64,000 nt of DNA from assembly GCA_032207245.1 (NCBI GenBank), contig CM063498.1, positions 95,853,870 through 95,917,869 on the forward strand. The letters run 5' to 3'. The notes under the pieces are model-generated. The model had not been told where the DNA came from and searched no databases. It was given only the letters and a program-made list of their open reading frames with translations. The translations under genes and the position numbers were made by a program. Positions 25,087 through 36,146 of this stretch are shown here, piece after piece; within the stretch, counting starts at the first letter, position 1, and each line of letters begins with the position of its first letter. The stretch is from Pardosa pseudoannulata (Eukaryota; Arthropoda; Arachnida; Araneae; Lycosidae).

Positions 25087-25275
25087 TCAAACAATGACCG
25101 AATGGGTAGGGCGCCGCTCTTCCATACTGGAGCTCGTGGCTTCCAATTCCACTACTGGTATGGGTGTTTATAGCTTATCTTATCGGCTTTAAGTAATAGG
25201 TTTCAGTATCACTAGCCCTTGTGTAACAAATCAGTGGACCATAGCTCTCTAAATTAATCAATCAATCAACGTTTT
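25087..25275 (+). mobile_element. tRNA-derived SINE, + orientation
   Basis: An A-box-like CCGAATGGGTAGGGCGCC is followed by a degraded B-box (GTGGCTTCCAATTCCAC). The body has GTGTTTATAGC, CGGCTTTAAG and CACTAGCCC blocks that match the SINE at 25755-25938, and the tail is (AATC)n. It is an older copy of the same family. Confidence 0.72.
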
Positions 25276-25379
25276 TTAGTTCGGGGATTCGAATCATATG
25301 TCTTTCAGAATATTTGAAGATGTTTGAAATTTGATTCAAGTAATGTGTCCCAATTTAATTAGACTCATATTGCAGTTAA

Positions 25380-25660
25380 AACGTTGACAACCAGACGCTA
25401 TTTTGATGGTTTGCCCAAGGCGCCGATGTGAATTTTTCATTATGTGATGCATATGCTGAAATATTATTTGCAGCAGATAAAATGAGTTATAAAATCCTGC
25501 TTGAAGCATTTTTCGTAGTGGGGGTAACCTGTGACCCCTTTGGCAGTCAACGTGTTATGTTTTTTTTTATTATTTTCTGCCTCGCCGGTCATCGGTGACC
25601 GCCACGGCGCTGTAGCCAGGTCGAGTGCCAGTCACCGGCGACTCCGTGACAGTCAAAGAG
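25380..25660. mobile_element. TTAA-flanked MITE, family D
   Basis: TTAA at 25376-25379 and 25661-25664 bounds 281 bp. The left end reads AACGTTGACAACCA and the right, in reverse complement, CTCTTTGACTGTCA. An internal copy of the same kind of end, TGGCAGTCAACGTGTTA (25541-25557), pairs better with the left end, so the original right edge may be near 25554 with later material joined. The second half is GC-rich, with GGTCATCGGTGACC and CAGTCACCGGCGACTCCGTGAC palindromic motifs. Confidence 0.5.
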
Positions 25661-25754
25661 TTAAAATGAGTGTAGTGCTAAATTGAAAAAGCTAAATGGA
25701 ACAGGTCAAACAGAAGCTGCTAAATATCCCTTATTTCGTTATTGCTAGACAATG

Positions 25755-25938
25755 GTTTTGGTTTGATTTGGTTTGGAGTGCTACGGTCTACTATTTTGCA
25801 ACACGTGGGCTAATGAGACCGGGACCTACAGCTTAAAGCCGATTCGGAACGCTATAAACATCCATGTCACAGTGGGATTCGAACCCACGAACTCCGGTAC
25901 CGAAGGCCAGTAACCTAACCAATCGGCCATCGTTCGGC
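25755..25938 (-). mobile_element. tRNA-derived SINE, - orientation, 12-bp target duplication
   Basis: On the minus strand this begins with a tRNA-like head: A-box TGGCCGATTGGTTAGG and intact B-box GGGTTCGAATCCCAC. It continues through a unique body (GTTTATAGCG, CGGCTTTAAGC, CTCATTAGCCCACG) and ends in a CCAAACCAAATCAAACC tail. The 12 bases TGCTAGACAATG occur on both sides (25743-25754 and 25939-25950), as expected from LINE-driven insertion. The insertion splits another tRNA-like sequence whose right half (CGCAGGTTCACATCCTGC, about 25993) continues after it. This is the best preserved copy of the family here. Confidence 0.85.
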
Positions 25939-26399
25939 TGCTAGACAATGACTGAAACCACAAGTGGCTGTACTACGGTACTAGAGTCCGCAGGTTCACA
26001 TCCTGCTGCTATCATAAATGTTTGCAGCAGCTTGGAACTGACGTTCAACAATATTCCTTAGTCCAATTAACTCTATATCAAAAATTAATCCCAAACCTTT
26101 TAGATATATCACATTATTTCATTATTAAATATCGCTAATATACAGTCATATTATTATTAATAACATATTCCTCGTCTAAAGGGTCTAATCTCGGCTAAAA
26201 GGTCTAATAACATAATTAATCCTGATTCTCTTCTATAAATATCCAAATTAATTCCAGTATTCTGCAACACTATAAGTTCACCCCCGTTAAACAAAAGACA
26301 TGCCATACACAAGACATAATAATTTTATAAACCGCTTTCCCCGTCCCACGAGAACTTAAGCATCTGGAGGGATATTGTTAAAGTCAGTTAAATTAAAAT

Positions 26400-26800
26400 T
26401 AATATCTATTTATAAACATCCCCGCAGAAACATTTATTTCCGACAACTGCATTTCGCAAACACGGCTACTCCCGAAAGCGTTTCAAAGTGTTCGAGAATT
26501 CCGATTTAACGTCTCGTTAAAGCTCAGGAGGAAGTGACACTTCCAAAGCTTAATTTACAAAAATGCGAGGCAAATAATACAACAAACGACACTCGTTAGC
26601 ATAAACGCTAACTTTGTTTTATTCGTTTATAAAAAGAAATAAAACACGCCAAAATTATTCCACGGAGCAAAATGGCCTCTTAATTCTTGCGCCAACAGCC
26701 AGTCTTTTCATTTAATATGCATTTCGGAGAGCATAATTAAGCGAGAATTTCATCTCTGGAATTTGCTGGGAGCACGCTAATAGTTTTTAACTCTTGACTA
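26400..26800. other. Unique, lower-AT non-coding block (possible conserved element)
   Basis: This block is markedly less AT-rich than its surroundings, has no repeat copy in the window, no open frame and no transposon edges. It contains homeobox-like TAATTA/TTTATAAAA motifs and a CGTTTATAAAAAG stretch. The composition resembles conserved regulatory DNA, but only a comparison between species could show this. Confidence 0.3.
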
Positions 26801-27791
26801 ACTAGGTAGTTAGGAGTTAAAAAATGTATCATGCTCTTGAGTAAATTGTTGTTTCGAACAATAAAAGGTTGTAAAGAGTTTTAAATTAAGGTACGCTAGG
26901 TGGGGTTTGGAACTTGATGTTTCAAAATCCGCAAAACATGTGCAGTCAATTGAATTAGAATCTTTTAGAAGCAAAGAACTCCGTGCGAAATATATGAATA
27001 ATAAATTATGTTTAGTGTAAAAAATTGGATTTTTTTATTCAAGATCCAGTTTTGAGAAGTACTGTTATGTTTAATAGCATGTGTTTTGCTATTATGAACA
27101 ATTTTACTTGATATGCACTTTTCTTTTTCTGAATTAGAGATATAATTGCGCAATTATACTTACATATTTTTTCTTTAACATGCACGTCATATATGATTAT
27201 GATTTTCCATCTTGTGAATAAACGTCAATTAGAGTGGTTTATAAAAATAATTGGCACTTTAAATTTTTCTCCCAGAAAACAGTCTTTAAATCGATAGAGT
27301 TTGAGATAATTTATTATAAATGATCTTGATTATCAAAGTTTCAAATAGAAACATCTAAGTTTTTACCCAGAAAACTGTGATGTTTCTAGCTAAGGGAATT
27401 TTTAATTTCAATTTGAATTTCAAATTTTACCGGTGTTAAAAATAACGATTGCCAATTCTATTGGATTTCTGATTAAAATAGAAACACATACAGATAAATT
27501 ACTCAACAAAATCTATCCAGTTAGGACGATGACATATGACGCAATAGTTTGGTATAGACTCTAATAGATGACATGAACATTTTTAATCGACTTCATTCAA
27601 ACACATTCTCTTGAGTAATGAGGTAACCATTGTATCAACGCTAAATTAAACAATTATTAAAGGAGTATATCATACATTTATAACTACACAATGTTGAAAA
27701 AACGGCATAAACAATTATTATGATATGTATCCTTTTTGACTATCCACTGGTCTTTACTTTTATCTTTCATGACTAATTAACAATCTTAACT
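26801..27791. other. Non-coding, no recognised element
   Basis: AT-rich DNA without recognisable exons or repeats. Confidence 0.5.
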
Positions 27792-28030
27792 TTAACACGT
27801 TGTATGCGGGTACATTTCTCAGCGGAATTCTACCGGGAGCGGGCGTTTTGAGGGCAAATTCTATCCCAATAATATTTTTTTTGATTTTTAAATCAACCTT
27901 TCCGTTCTGTGGTTCCGCATCGACTGATGTAAAAGCTAGTTTTTATTTGTCTAAATTTTTCTTCCAGAATCTATGTAGTAGACAAGAACATTCGGCTTCG
28001 TTTTCCTGTATATAATATTATTTTTGTAAC

Positions 28031-28439
28031 TGATGTCATACTGCATACCTGGAAGGTGTTTTTCCCTCCGGTTAAGAAATCACTGCCGGTAAAGATTAGT
28101 GACGTCAAACTTCCAAACCAGTGGAGATAATTCTTCTAATCCACTTCACCGGGCGGCATGTTAAACTGTCGATAGCTGTGGCTGTTATGTAGATTAGCAA
28201 ATGAAGACTGTATTTAAGCCGCCGGCAAATGCAAGCCTGAATGCTCTTTCGTGGCCGCCCTGTAAGGGATGTCCGTTCTGTAAACCGTTTGTTTGTAGGT
28301 AGCAAGCTGCTACCAAGTAGTGTACAGTTCTTAATGTTATTTTAATAAACGAGTCAGCCTCTGGCATTTCGAGTGTTTTTCTTCGAGGAACTTCACATCT
28401 ACTGCATACCTGCTATTGATATGGCGTAGTATTCTTACA
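28031..28439 (+). mobile_element. Solo LTR of a retrotransposon, 5-bp target duplication
   Basis: The 409-bp insert starts TGATGTCATACTGC and ends TATTCTTACA (TG..CA). It is flanked by GTAAC on both sides (28026-28030 and 28440-28444). It has a TATA-like TATTTAAGCC at about 28211 and a polyadenylation signal AATAAA at about 28345, in the right order for U3-R-U5 on the + strand. Family-A copy 1 lacks the insert and aligns directly across the site. Internal genes are absent, as in a recombined solo LTR. The 5-bp duplication fits Gypsy, Copia or BEL elements and does not separate them. Confidence 0.85.
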
Positions 28440-28472
28440 GTAACCACAAGCAAACTATATTGTTACATTAAC

Positions 28473-28580
28473 CCGTACTAGTACGTAACCCGCTCTCAGG
28501 TATCAATCGTCAGAAAACGTACTAGTACGTGTCCCGCGCTCAAGTATCAATCGTGAGGAAACGTACTAGTACGTGTCCCG
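28473..28580. repeat. 44-bp tandem repeat with ACGTACTAGTACGT palindrome
   Basis: The palindrome ACGTACTAGTACGT (first copy with one changed end base) begins at 28473, 28517 and 28561, exactly 44 bases apart, with TATCAATCGT(C/G)AG between. One copy of the palindrome is at 9372-9383 in family-A copy 1. A single full unit is inside the family-B element at 6810-6845. Confidence 0.9.
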
Positions 28581-28819
28581 CATAAAATGTGTTAAGTAGA
28601 TGTTCAAGTTTACTCTTATACTTACTACGGGTGTAGCATCTTATATTCAGCTTAATGTAATATGCATCTTGTTAAAAATAAACATAAGAAAAAACACGGG
28701 AGAAAGTTTTAAAAATAGTGATAAATAACTTGGTCTAACAATTGCTATGTCATATCTCAACTGCACTAGACTATCTGCTCACTCGAGCATATGTTGGATG
28801 GACAGTACTTGAGTTTATG

Positions 28820-29660
28820 CAACATTTCAAAAGAGGAAAGCCAGAAGGTGTATAAGAACACGTTAAAAAACCAGGTTATATGTAATGATGCTCAAATTGA
28901 TAGTAAAAATAATGTGCGGGAATCGTTAAGCAAATAAGATAAAATGTATTAGGGGGTTGAAAAGGGATACAACATATAAAGTAGAATGAAGAGGAGTGAA
29001 AGAAAAAGCGTGATATACTAAACAATGTTCAGAGAACAAATAAGACAGAATTGAACACAAATTGTAAGAAAAGTGAAAAAAGGCTATTGTAAAAAGAATA
29101 AATTGACAAATAACACAGAGAGAGAATTTGCGCTAGAAGAGACAGAATACAAGGGAGACGGAAAGAGACAATTGAAAGAGGATAGACTGCGAGAAAATGC
29201 ACAAAAGACGAATATAAATGTTTAAGAAACAAATAAAAGAGGATCGTACAGAAACTGAGAGAAAATAGGCAAAAATATGGGGCTTGGAAGAGAATACATA
29301 AGCAAACCAGAGGGTGGAGGGGAGAATTTCTCACAGAAGAACCAAAACTTAAAGGAGACGGGATGATATCAAGAGGTTCAAAGGACAACTAAGTGTGAAC
29401 CATACAGACAAATTGAGGTAAAAGAAACAATGTTAAGGGCTGTGAAAAAAAATTACGTTGAAATGAGAGATAGAAAATTTGGGATATAGGAACCACAAAA
29501 TGCAAAAGACGGTAAACGTGCAACTGAGAAGCGATGAGACTGAATTCTAGGGCGGAGGCATAAAATGCGAGATAGCAACTTAAAGATCAAATTATAGAGA
29601 TCTGCAAAATAAAGAAGAGTGCAATTATTTGATGATAAGAACCCATGACAAGGTAAATGA
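28820..29660. other. Purine-rich strand (A/G on +)
   Basis: The + strand is strongly A and G rich for about 800 bases, with many GAGA, AAGAGA and GGAGACGG words, while T and C are scarce. A 119-codon frame on the minus strand (29029-29388, Leu/Ser/Phe-rich) is what a pyrimidine-rich strand gives by chance. No protein family is suggested. Confidence 0.6.
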
Positions 29661-31640
29661 GACTCAGATTTAATTTAACTCAAGATTCTCACAACAGGAA
29701 GAATCAATGGAAACACCTCACTTCGTAGAATTTAGTAGCAGTGAAAAATGAAACGGTAATCACGCTTGGGTTGACCTTAAAAGGAAAAATTCTCACGACT
29801 TCGGCCAGTAGTACCCCCTCCTTCACTGAGGAAATCATCGAGGATCGTGTAAAATGTTTATGAGGCCAAAAATAAGCCATTTTTATATACAGTGATTCAT
29901 AAAAAAGTGCTAAAAGTAGATTTCCAACAATTAATTTCATGAATATTGGGGTAATTAAACTCATAAGGTATAATATTATTCGTGTGTAAAGCATATCATT
30001 TTTTAATTTAGGGCAAGAACTATAGGTACGCATTATACAAGGAAATTAGTTAACTGCTCTCTGAAAACCTACGATATACATGTAACAAAGACAGTATTTA
30101 AGAAAAAAAATGAAGGGATAAATATTTAGTGTTGCTGCTTCTGTATATCATCTCTATTGCACTTCTTTTAAACAACACTGTTATCAACAGTAATTAATAA
30201 CTTTCTAAGACAAACTTCAGGTTTGTATAACGGTTACCTTTTTCTGTTGCATCCTGAACTATTTATAACTCATATACTGTTGTATATGTAGATCTCTGCT
30301 TTATCTTACTCCCCCAAGCAATTATTTCTCAAAACTCTTTTCTTAGATAATGAAAATTAATAAAGAAAATACTATCCCTCTTATAATACCCCATGGAAAT
30401 GATGGGTGTATTAAATTATTGCCACCAAAGTAATTTCATAGTAGCTGCCTTATGACATCAGACACGGATAATAAGCTTGGAGCCTAAGAATAGAGACTGA
30501 AACTTAATAGAGTAACTTAAGAATAGACTTAAATTTGAGAATAAAGTTATCTTTAGAATGTCATTGAAATAACGTTGTTTAGTTTGATTTAAAGTACTAT
30601 ATTTTTGTTATACGAAAGCTAATAACACCGAGACCTAATGTTTAAAGCCGATTCTGAACGACTATGAATAGCCATGCCAGCAGTGGAACTCGAAGACAAA
30701 GTCTAGTAATGAAGTCTGTGCCCTGTTCATTTTAAGAGAGTATTGTACTTTGAGTTATTTGATAAGCCAAGAAGTTGGTTTACAGTCTAGGTAGCCATGT
30801 GTATATACATAAATATTAGTTATACACGAAATATAAAATTTTGCCATTATGACACAAGTGCGGTGCACACCTTAAAATTAATTAACTTTTAGTAGCATGC
30901 TAGTTAACATATACATGTTATTTCTTTTAAACCATAGAAACTATAATATTAATGCATTTTAGGTAAATTAAAATTTTAAAAAGATAAATTACTAAAACAT
31001 TATCTAGAAAAAAATATAAAAAAGTATAAAGAACTCAAATTAATTAATTTATTGACCAATTTAATGTTAGTATGTAAAAATAAAGTAATCGTTAAAGCGC
31101 ATTAACAGCACAGAAAATGACAAGTTTATATATAACGAGATGAAACTAGAAAGATAACAGTATATCACAAAGCTTAACCTAATAAAGCACGTATTCTTTT
31201 CCTCATTAATCAACGGTTTAGTATTTAAAACTAACAGACAGTTTTAATCCCGGTGAAGACTTGGATCATAAAGAGTTATGATCTGAAATATTTCGCTTTT
31301 ATGCAAACACTATCGGAAATTTACTATGCAGACTTCTACACGACTTAAAAACCAAAGGTAAATCCGAATAAGAAAATTATTGATCAACCTTTTAACATAT
31401 AAAAGTGGTTAGCAAACAATTCGGATTTCTTTTGGGGTAGAAAAAAATTAGCAGAAATTAATATTTTCTAAAATGAATATTGATTCAGTGATTCAGTATT
31501 GCCCATTTCTGTAGTTCTGCTAATAGACAAGAGATTATAATAGGAAGAATTTAAGTGCTTCATATTTACAAAAAATTTTTTTAAATAGAAAAGTAAAAAA
31601 AAGCCTGACGTTCATTACTTTGCATGAATGTTCTTTTCAA
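29661..31640. other. Non-coding, one SINE fragment
   Basis: AT-rich sequence. The only recognised item is the degraded SINE at about 30585-30720. Confidence 0.5.
30585..30720 (-). repeat. Degraded tRNA-derived SINE, - orientation
   Basis: CACCGAGACCTAATGTTTAAAGCCGATTC, AATAGCCATGCCA and GTGGAACTCGAAG-type blocks (each under 30 bases, degraded) follow the order of the SINE at 25755-25938 read on the same strand. Confidence 0.6.
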
Positions 31641-32516
31641 CTCAAATCGGCAACTTAAGAACCTGCAGTGCTGGTAAAAATATACAAAGGAAATCTTGTT
31701 TATCTTTAATTTAACTGGATTATGTTTAAGATTTAAGTTCTTGCTTAAGAGCTTTTCAAAGAAAATTTAAAAATCAAAGTTTTACCATGAATTTTAAAAC
31801 GAAGAGAAATAGATGGTGTCTTGCAAAATATAGATTAATATTAGAGTAAAATGTATGCTATCTGTATGAAAAATTATATAACATTATAAAGGAGGCTTTC
31901 CTAAAAAAATGTTTATATATTAAAGAGTAGTAAGGATTTTAGGAGAAAATTAAAACTGCATGTATACCAATTTAAAATAATCAAAGCACATGCAATAACA
32001 TAACATGCATAAACAAGTACAAAAAACTAATGTAGAAATTTAATTTTTTCTTTCATTTAGTTAAATACACGAGCAAGATATCTTTATCAAGTTTTGATTT
32101 AAGATTCCCTTCAAAAACAATCAATTTTTATAATCAATATTAGAACAAAAAGAAAAACAAATGTTTGCTTTGCGTAGACTAATATTAAACTAATATGGAT
32201 TATATATATTCATACATATATATTTACAACTGTATATATATATATATATATATGAAAAATAAAGTAATATACACATATAAAGTACACTTCTTTAAAAAAG
32301 GGATAAACATTAAAAGTTTTATGAAAAAACTGAAATTACATGTACTCGTATTTGAAGTAACTAAAAAACATGAAATGCTTCAAATGCAAAAAATATCTAG
32401 AAAAATTTATGTTTAATTTTAAACCACTCACAGCGAGATATCTTTATTAAGTTTTACCCTAATATCTTTTTCAAATAAAATGTAAAATAATAATGTTTAA
32501 CCATAAATTTTAAATC

Positions 32517-32518
<2 letters not shown>

Positions 32519-32601
<83 letters not shown>
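32519..32601. repeat. (TA)n(TG)n microsatellite
   Basis: About 22 TA followed by about 19 TG dinucleotides. Confidence 0.95.
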
Positions 32602-32604
<3 letters not shown>

Positions 32605-33726
32605 ATTTATATAAAAAATGATATAAACTTATGAGTAGACTTTGGTAAAAAGAGATATTCATACGAGACTTTCAAGAATGTTATTAGAAAATTAAAAACA
32701 CTTTTTTTTCTTAATTAAATAACTTAAAATGAAATTCTACAACCATCACAAAATAAATACCAGAGACATTTAATTTTTCTTTCATTTAATTAAACCATGA
32801 ATAAAATATCTTTATTAATAATTTATCTAAGAGTTCTTTTGAAGGTCATGCAAAAGTATCAGCTCTAATATAAATTATGCTTTTACTTAGAAATAATTTG
32901 AATACTTGTCGAAATGCTGAATTCAAAGAGAAAAAAATTTTCTTGTAGAACAGTTTGATGTTAGACTATAGTTATCGTATATGTATTGAAAAAGTAAATA
33001 AACTTATTAAGTGGTGTAGTCGTATACTGTTTATTTCACGTTTTGCCGTATTTCAGGTAACTTAAGAACATAAAATATTACAACCAAATAAAAAAAAATC
33101 AGTTTAGGATACATAATTTATAGTTATTGGAATTGAACCAGATATGCTGCCTTTATAAAGTTCTGGTCTCAAATTTCTTTCGAAAGAAATGTTAAAATAT
33201 TAGAACTTTAATATGAATTAGTATTTTTATGTGAATTTTAAAGTTACTAGTCTGAAGCAAAGAGAAATGTTTTCTTCTAGAACATATCTCAAAACTAGAC
33301 AAAATGATTACAAGGAAAAGTAGTACATATTAATAAAATGTAATAATTTTGTTTGACAATTAAAATCTTCTATGGCACACATAATTTTCAAATAGTTCAC
33401 TAAACAGTAAAAAATTTTATGTCTAAGAAAATTCAAATTTACTATATATCAAGAAAAATATTTTCAGTACAATATTACTTTTTACATATGTTGTTGTATT
33501 TGAGGCAACTAGTATGAAATACTACAGCCAGTACCAAAATATCACCAGATAAATTTCATTTATCTATTTTAATTGGATAAGAACGAGATTTCTATGTTCT
33601 TGTCTAATGTTTACTTTTTATAAAAAATATCCAAGTTCAACTAAAGTTTTATTTTTAACTGTTAAGCTACAAGTCTAGAGTAAAGAAAAAAAACTTGTAA
33701 CACATCTCATTACTAGATTAGTTCTT

Positions 33727-33826
33727 CTTTAAGCAGTAGGTCCCACCCTCACTAGCCTTCCTGCAGCAAAAAAGAAACATTTTAATACTCTAAACCAAGC
33801 ATACCAACCAATACTAAACCAAAGTG
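33727..33826 (+). repeat. SINE 3' fragment, + orientation
   Basis: CTTTAAGCAGTAGGTCCC, CACTAGCC, GCAGCAAAA and CTCTAAACCAAGC follow the body and tail order of the SINE family seen at 25755-25938. The tRNA head is missing. Confidence 0.6.
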
Positions 33827-34100
33827 ATTACGTATAACTAATGACAACGACTTATATAATAGGCTTCAATCAAAAGCAATATACATTAGAAATTAAGTTT
33901 TTATGTGAAATCTGTACCTACATAGTATCGTATTATTATTATATAATTAATTTAATTCGACTAAAAACCAAGCCAAGAAAAATTCAAATTTACAAAATAT
34001 GAAGCAAATTGTTTTAGTACACTACTGCTATATATTGAGTAAAATTTGCTACTATACATTCTTCCACAAGGAAAATTAGACATCTTTATTTGATTGCAAT

Positions 34101-34619
34101 TAAAGACTTTTATATTTTATTATATTTCCACTGTATCATTCTGGGTGAAAACAATTTTGCTAAACTTCAAGATTTGGCAGCATTCATACGGTCCCTTGCC
34201 TACATGCAATATTTATCCCATTTCTTCCATAGACGAATACTGGTCTGATTCTTTAAGTGTTCCTAATAAATAAATGCTGTATAATTTAAACGGCATCTAT
34301 TAATTTTTTTATTATTTCTTTTACACCAAGAATTATGATTTCTCTTCGCATTATACTCTGTTTTGTGTATGTTTAAAATTGTACAATACTGTGTTAACTA
34401 TGTTATTCATTGAAAAATCATAAATGTGATAAAATGCAGTACATTAAATTTTTTTAACCTTTATTTCATTTATCATAGTTTATAAGTAAAATATGATGAA
34501 AGAAATTTTTTACGATTGTGTATAGCAAAAAGAAAATTTACACTTAAATTATACTTAAATATGCATAATAAAAAATTATACTTAAATAAGAAAATTTATA
34601 GAAAATTTATACTTAAATA

Positions 34620-34693
<74 letters not shown>

Positions 34694-35040
34694 TTCCCGT
34701 ATGTGTTTTATGCAAGTACTCATCTATCAATTTCCTTTTCATAGTTTACTCCTTACCTTAGAAAAAAAATTATTTTGATCTATTCAATAAGTAATTTCAC
34801 CAGCATTAATATCCTCATTATGAATTGGAATATTTCCTTATCTAGATATATTATATAATAAATCAGTTTGACTAAAGTCACCATGTTTGATCAATTAATC
34901 ACTAAACAAAATATAAAGCATATACCGAAAGTAAAAAAATAAAAAAAGAGTATCTATTTCATATCGTAATCAAATTAAACACTGGCCGTAAGATGAATTT
35001 TTCCTGAAATGATAAATTGATTGTGTTTCTCCAAGTTTCT
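34101..35040. other. Non-coding spacer
   Basis: AT-rich sequence containing a (TA)n(TG)n tract at 34623-34691; otherwise nothing recognised. Confidence 0.5.
34623..34691. repeat. (TA)n(TG)n microsatellite
   Basis: About 19 TA dinucleotides followed by about 15 TG dinucleotides. Confidence 0.95.
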
Positions 35041-35059
35041 TTCAATCATCGAAAAAGAA

Positions 35060-35470
35060 ATCGATGAGGACAACCTCGACGCGAAGTTTCGAACGAACAG
35101 CGAAAACCGGCCAAATCTGGAAGGCGCCACTTGTTAGGGCATGCGCGCGGCGACTGGCTCTTAACTTAAAATTCCAATGACTGATAGCTACGCTCGTCTA
35201 TTTTCCACTGGTTATGGCTCCATTTGCCGGAAAAAATTGCTTTAATCCGATGCCTATCTTTTCCAAACGTTTGCTTTCGATAGAAACTGTAGAAGTCTTG
35301 AACTGCCGAAATCGATAGATTTTAGAGTAATTTCTCGGTTGGAAATACAAGCTTATATAACCCCCAGACTCCAATTCTGGTAGGACTTCAGAAGGCAATC
35401 CATTTAAAAGGCAGGGAGAGCGGTTAGAAGGGGGGAGGGGAGGGCTAGGAATTGTAAACACGCTATAATG
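35060..35470. promoter_or_regulatory. GC/CpG-rich stretch, candidate promoter
   Basis: Positions 35060-35160 are the most CpG-dense part of the left 42 kb and include GGCATGCGCGCGGCG, which resembles an NRF-1 site (GCATGCGC). On the minus strand, GGGTTATATAAGCTT near 35350 resembles a TATA box. The minus strand has an 87-codon frame (35198-35461) of no recognisable family. It could be the first-exon region of the downstream LDLa gene, of a divergent gene, or just an unmethylated island. No splice junction or start was identified. Confidence 0.3.
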
Positions 35471-36146
35471 AGGGAAGGGAACGTTATGTATGGTGCTGGG
35501 GTATTCTCCCTTGATATCGTTTTTATTTATTCTTTTACCCCTGCATTTAGCTTTTCTGTGGTGGCATTATCGGTACTTTAACGTGCCCTTCCTTACAAAA
35601 ATATTTCTTTTTATAAGACGACTTAGCTTTAATGGTGCTGTTTGAATTCGATTTGAATCCCTTTATATGCGTTGTAGAAATAATAAATTATGCTTTTAAC
35701 TTATTTTTATAAGCAGTTATATTGAACATTTTCAAGCTGAGAACCATGCAGGAATGGCTGGAAAAGTAATTTTGCGCTGATGTTGTGCATTTAGCAGAGG
35801 TCGATTTATGTTTAAAATCAGGCTTTTCTTTCCAATAACTCTTCATTTTAAAATAATTTTGGAAATGTAAGAGACAAGATATTACAATATTATTCAGTTA
35901 TAACGTTAACGTCAAACTGGAAACAAGCTATCATTTTTAGCATTTGCATTCCTTATTTCTCTGACGTTATATTCACGTACCTAAAATATATTATTGTTTA
36001 TAGTTATTTAAACCCTGTTTTTTTTATGTAAGTACTATTTTGAAATTTAAAATATACATGTATGCTTTCTTCTTATCAGTTTTATTTTTATACGAAAGCA
36101 TGTAGTTTAAAATACTTTTTAATACAATTTTCATCAGTATCAAGAT

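Larger units (their letters stand above)
27796..28591. mobile_element. TTAA-flanked piggyBac-like element, family A copy 2 (interrupted)
   Basis: TTAA at 27792-27795 and 28592-28595 bounds the element. The ends are inverted: CACGTTGTATGCGGG on the left and CACATTTTATGCGGG (reverse complement) on the right, 13 of 15 matching. A solo LTR (28031-28439) splits it; without it the element is about 380 bp. The right part carries a 44-bp tandem repeat with a palindrome. The left half matches 8012-8406 and the right matches 9340-9385, so this is a second copy of the same family. No coding capacity. Confidence 0.8.
31640..34100. repeat. Very degenerate tandem array, unit about 340-440 bp
   Basis: The sequence GATATCTTTATTAAGTTTT, or a worn form of it, recurs near 31700, 32077, 32437, 32805, 33147 and 33585. 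Before it comes TTTAATTTTTCTTTCATTTA, and before that GTAACTnnAAAACAT..ATACTACAACCA-like sequence, in the same order each time. Microsatellites have grown inside some units (32215-32252, 32519-32601). No coding potential. Confidence 0.55.

Noticed and set aside
25860..25935. A tRNA gene on the minus strand with intact B-box
   Set aside because: The head continues into a SINE body and tail with a 12-bp target duplication, and the acceptor stem does not pair.
29029..29388. 119-codon Leu/Ser/Phe-rich frame on the minus strand
   Set aside because: It is expected from a pyrimidine-rich strand lacking stop codons. There is no domain or signal beyond hydrophobicity.
35198..35461. 87-codon frame on the minus strand near the GC-rich stretch
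   Set aside because: It resembles no family and lacks splice or start context. It was kept only as part of the candidate regulatory region.
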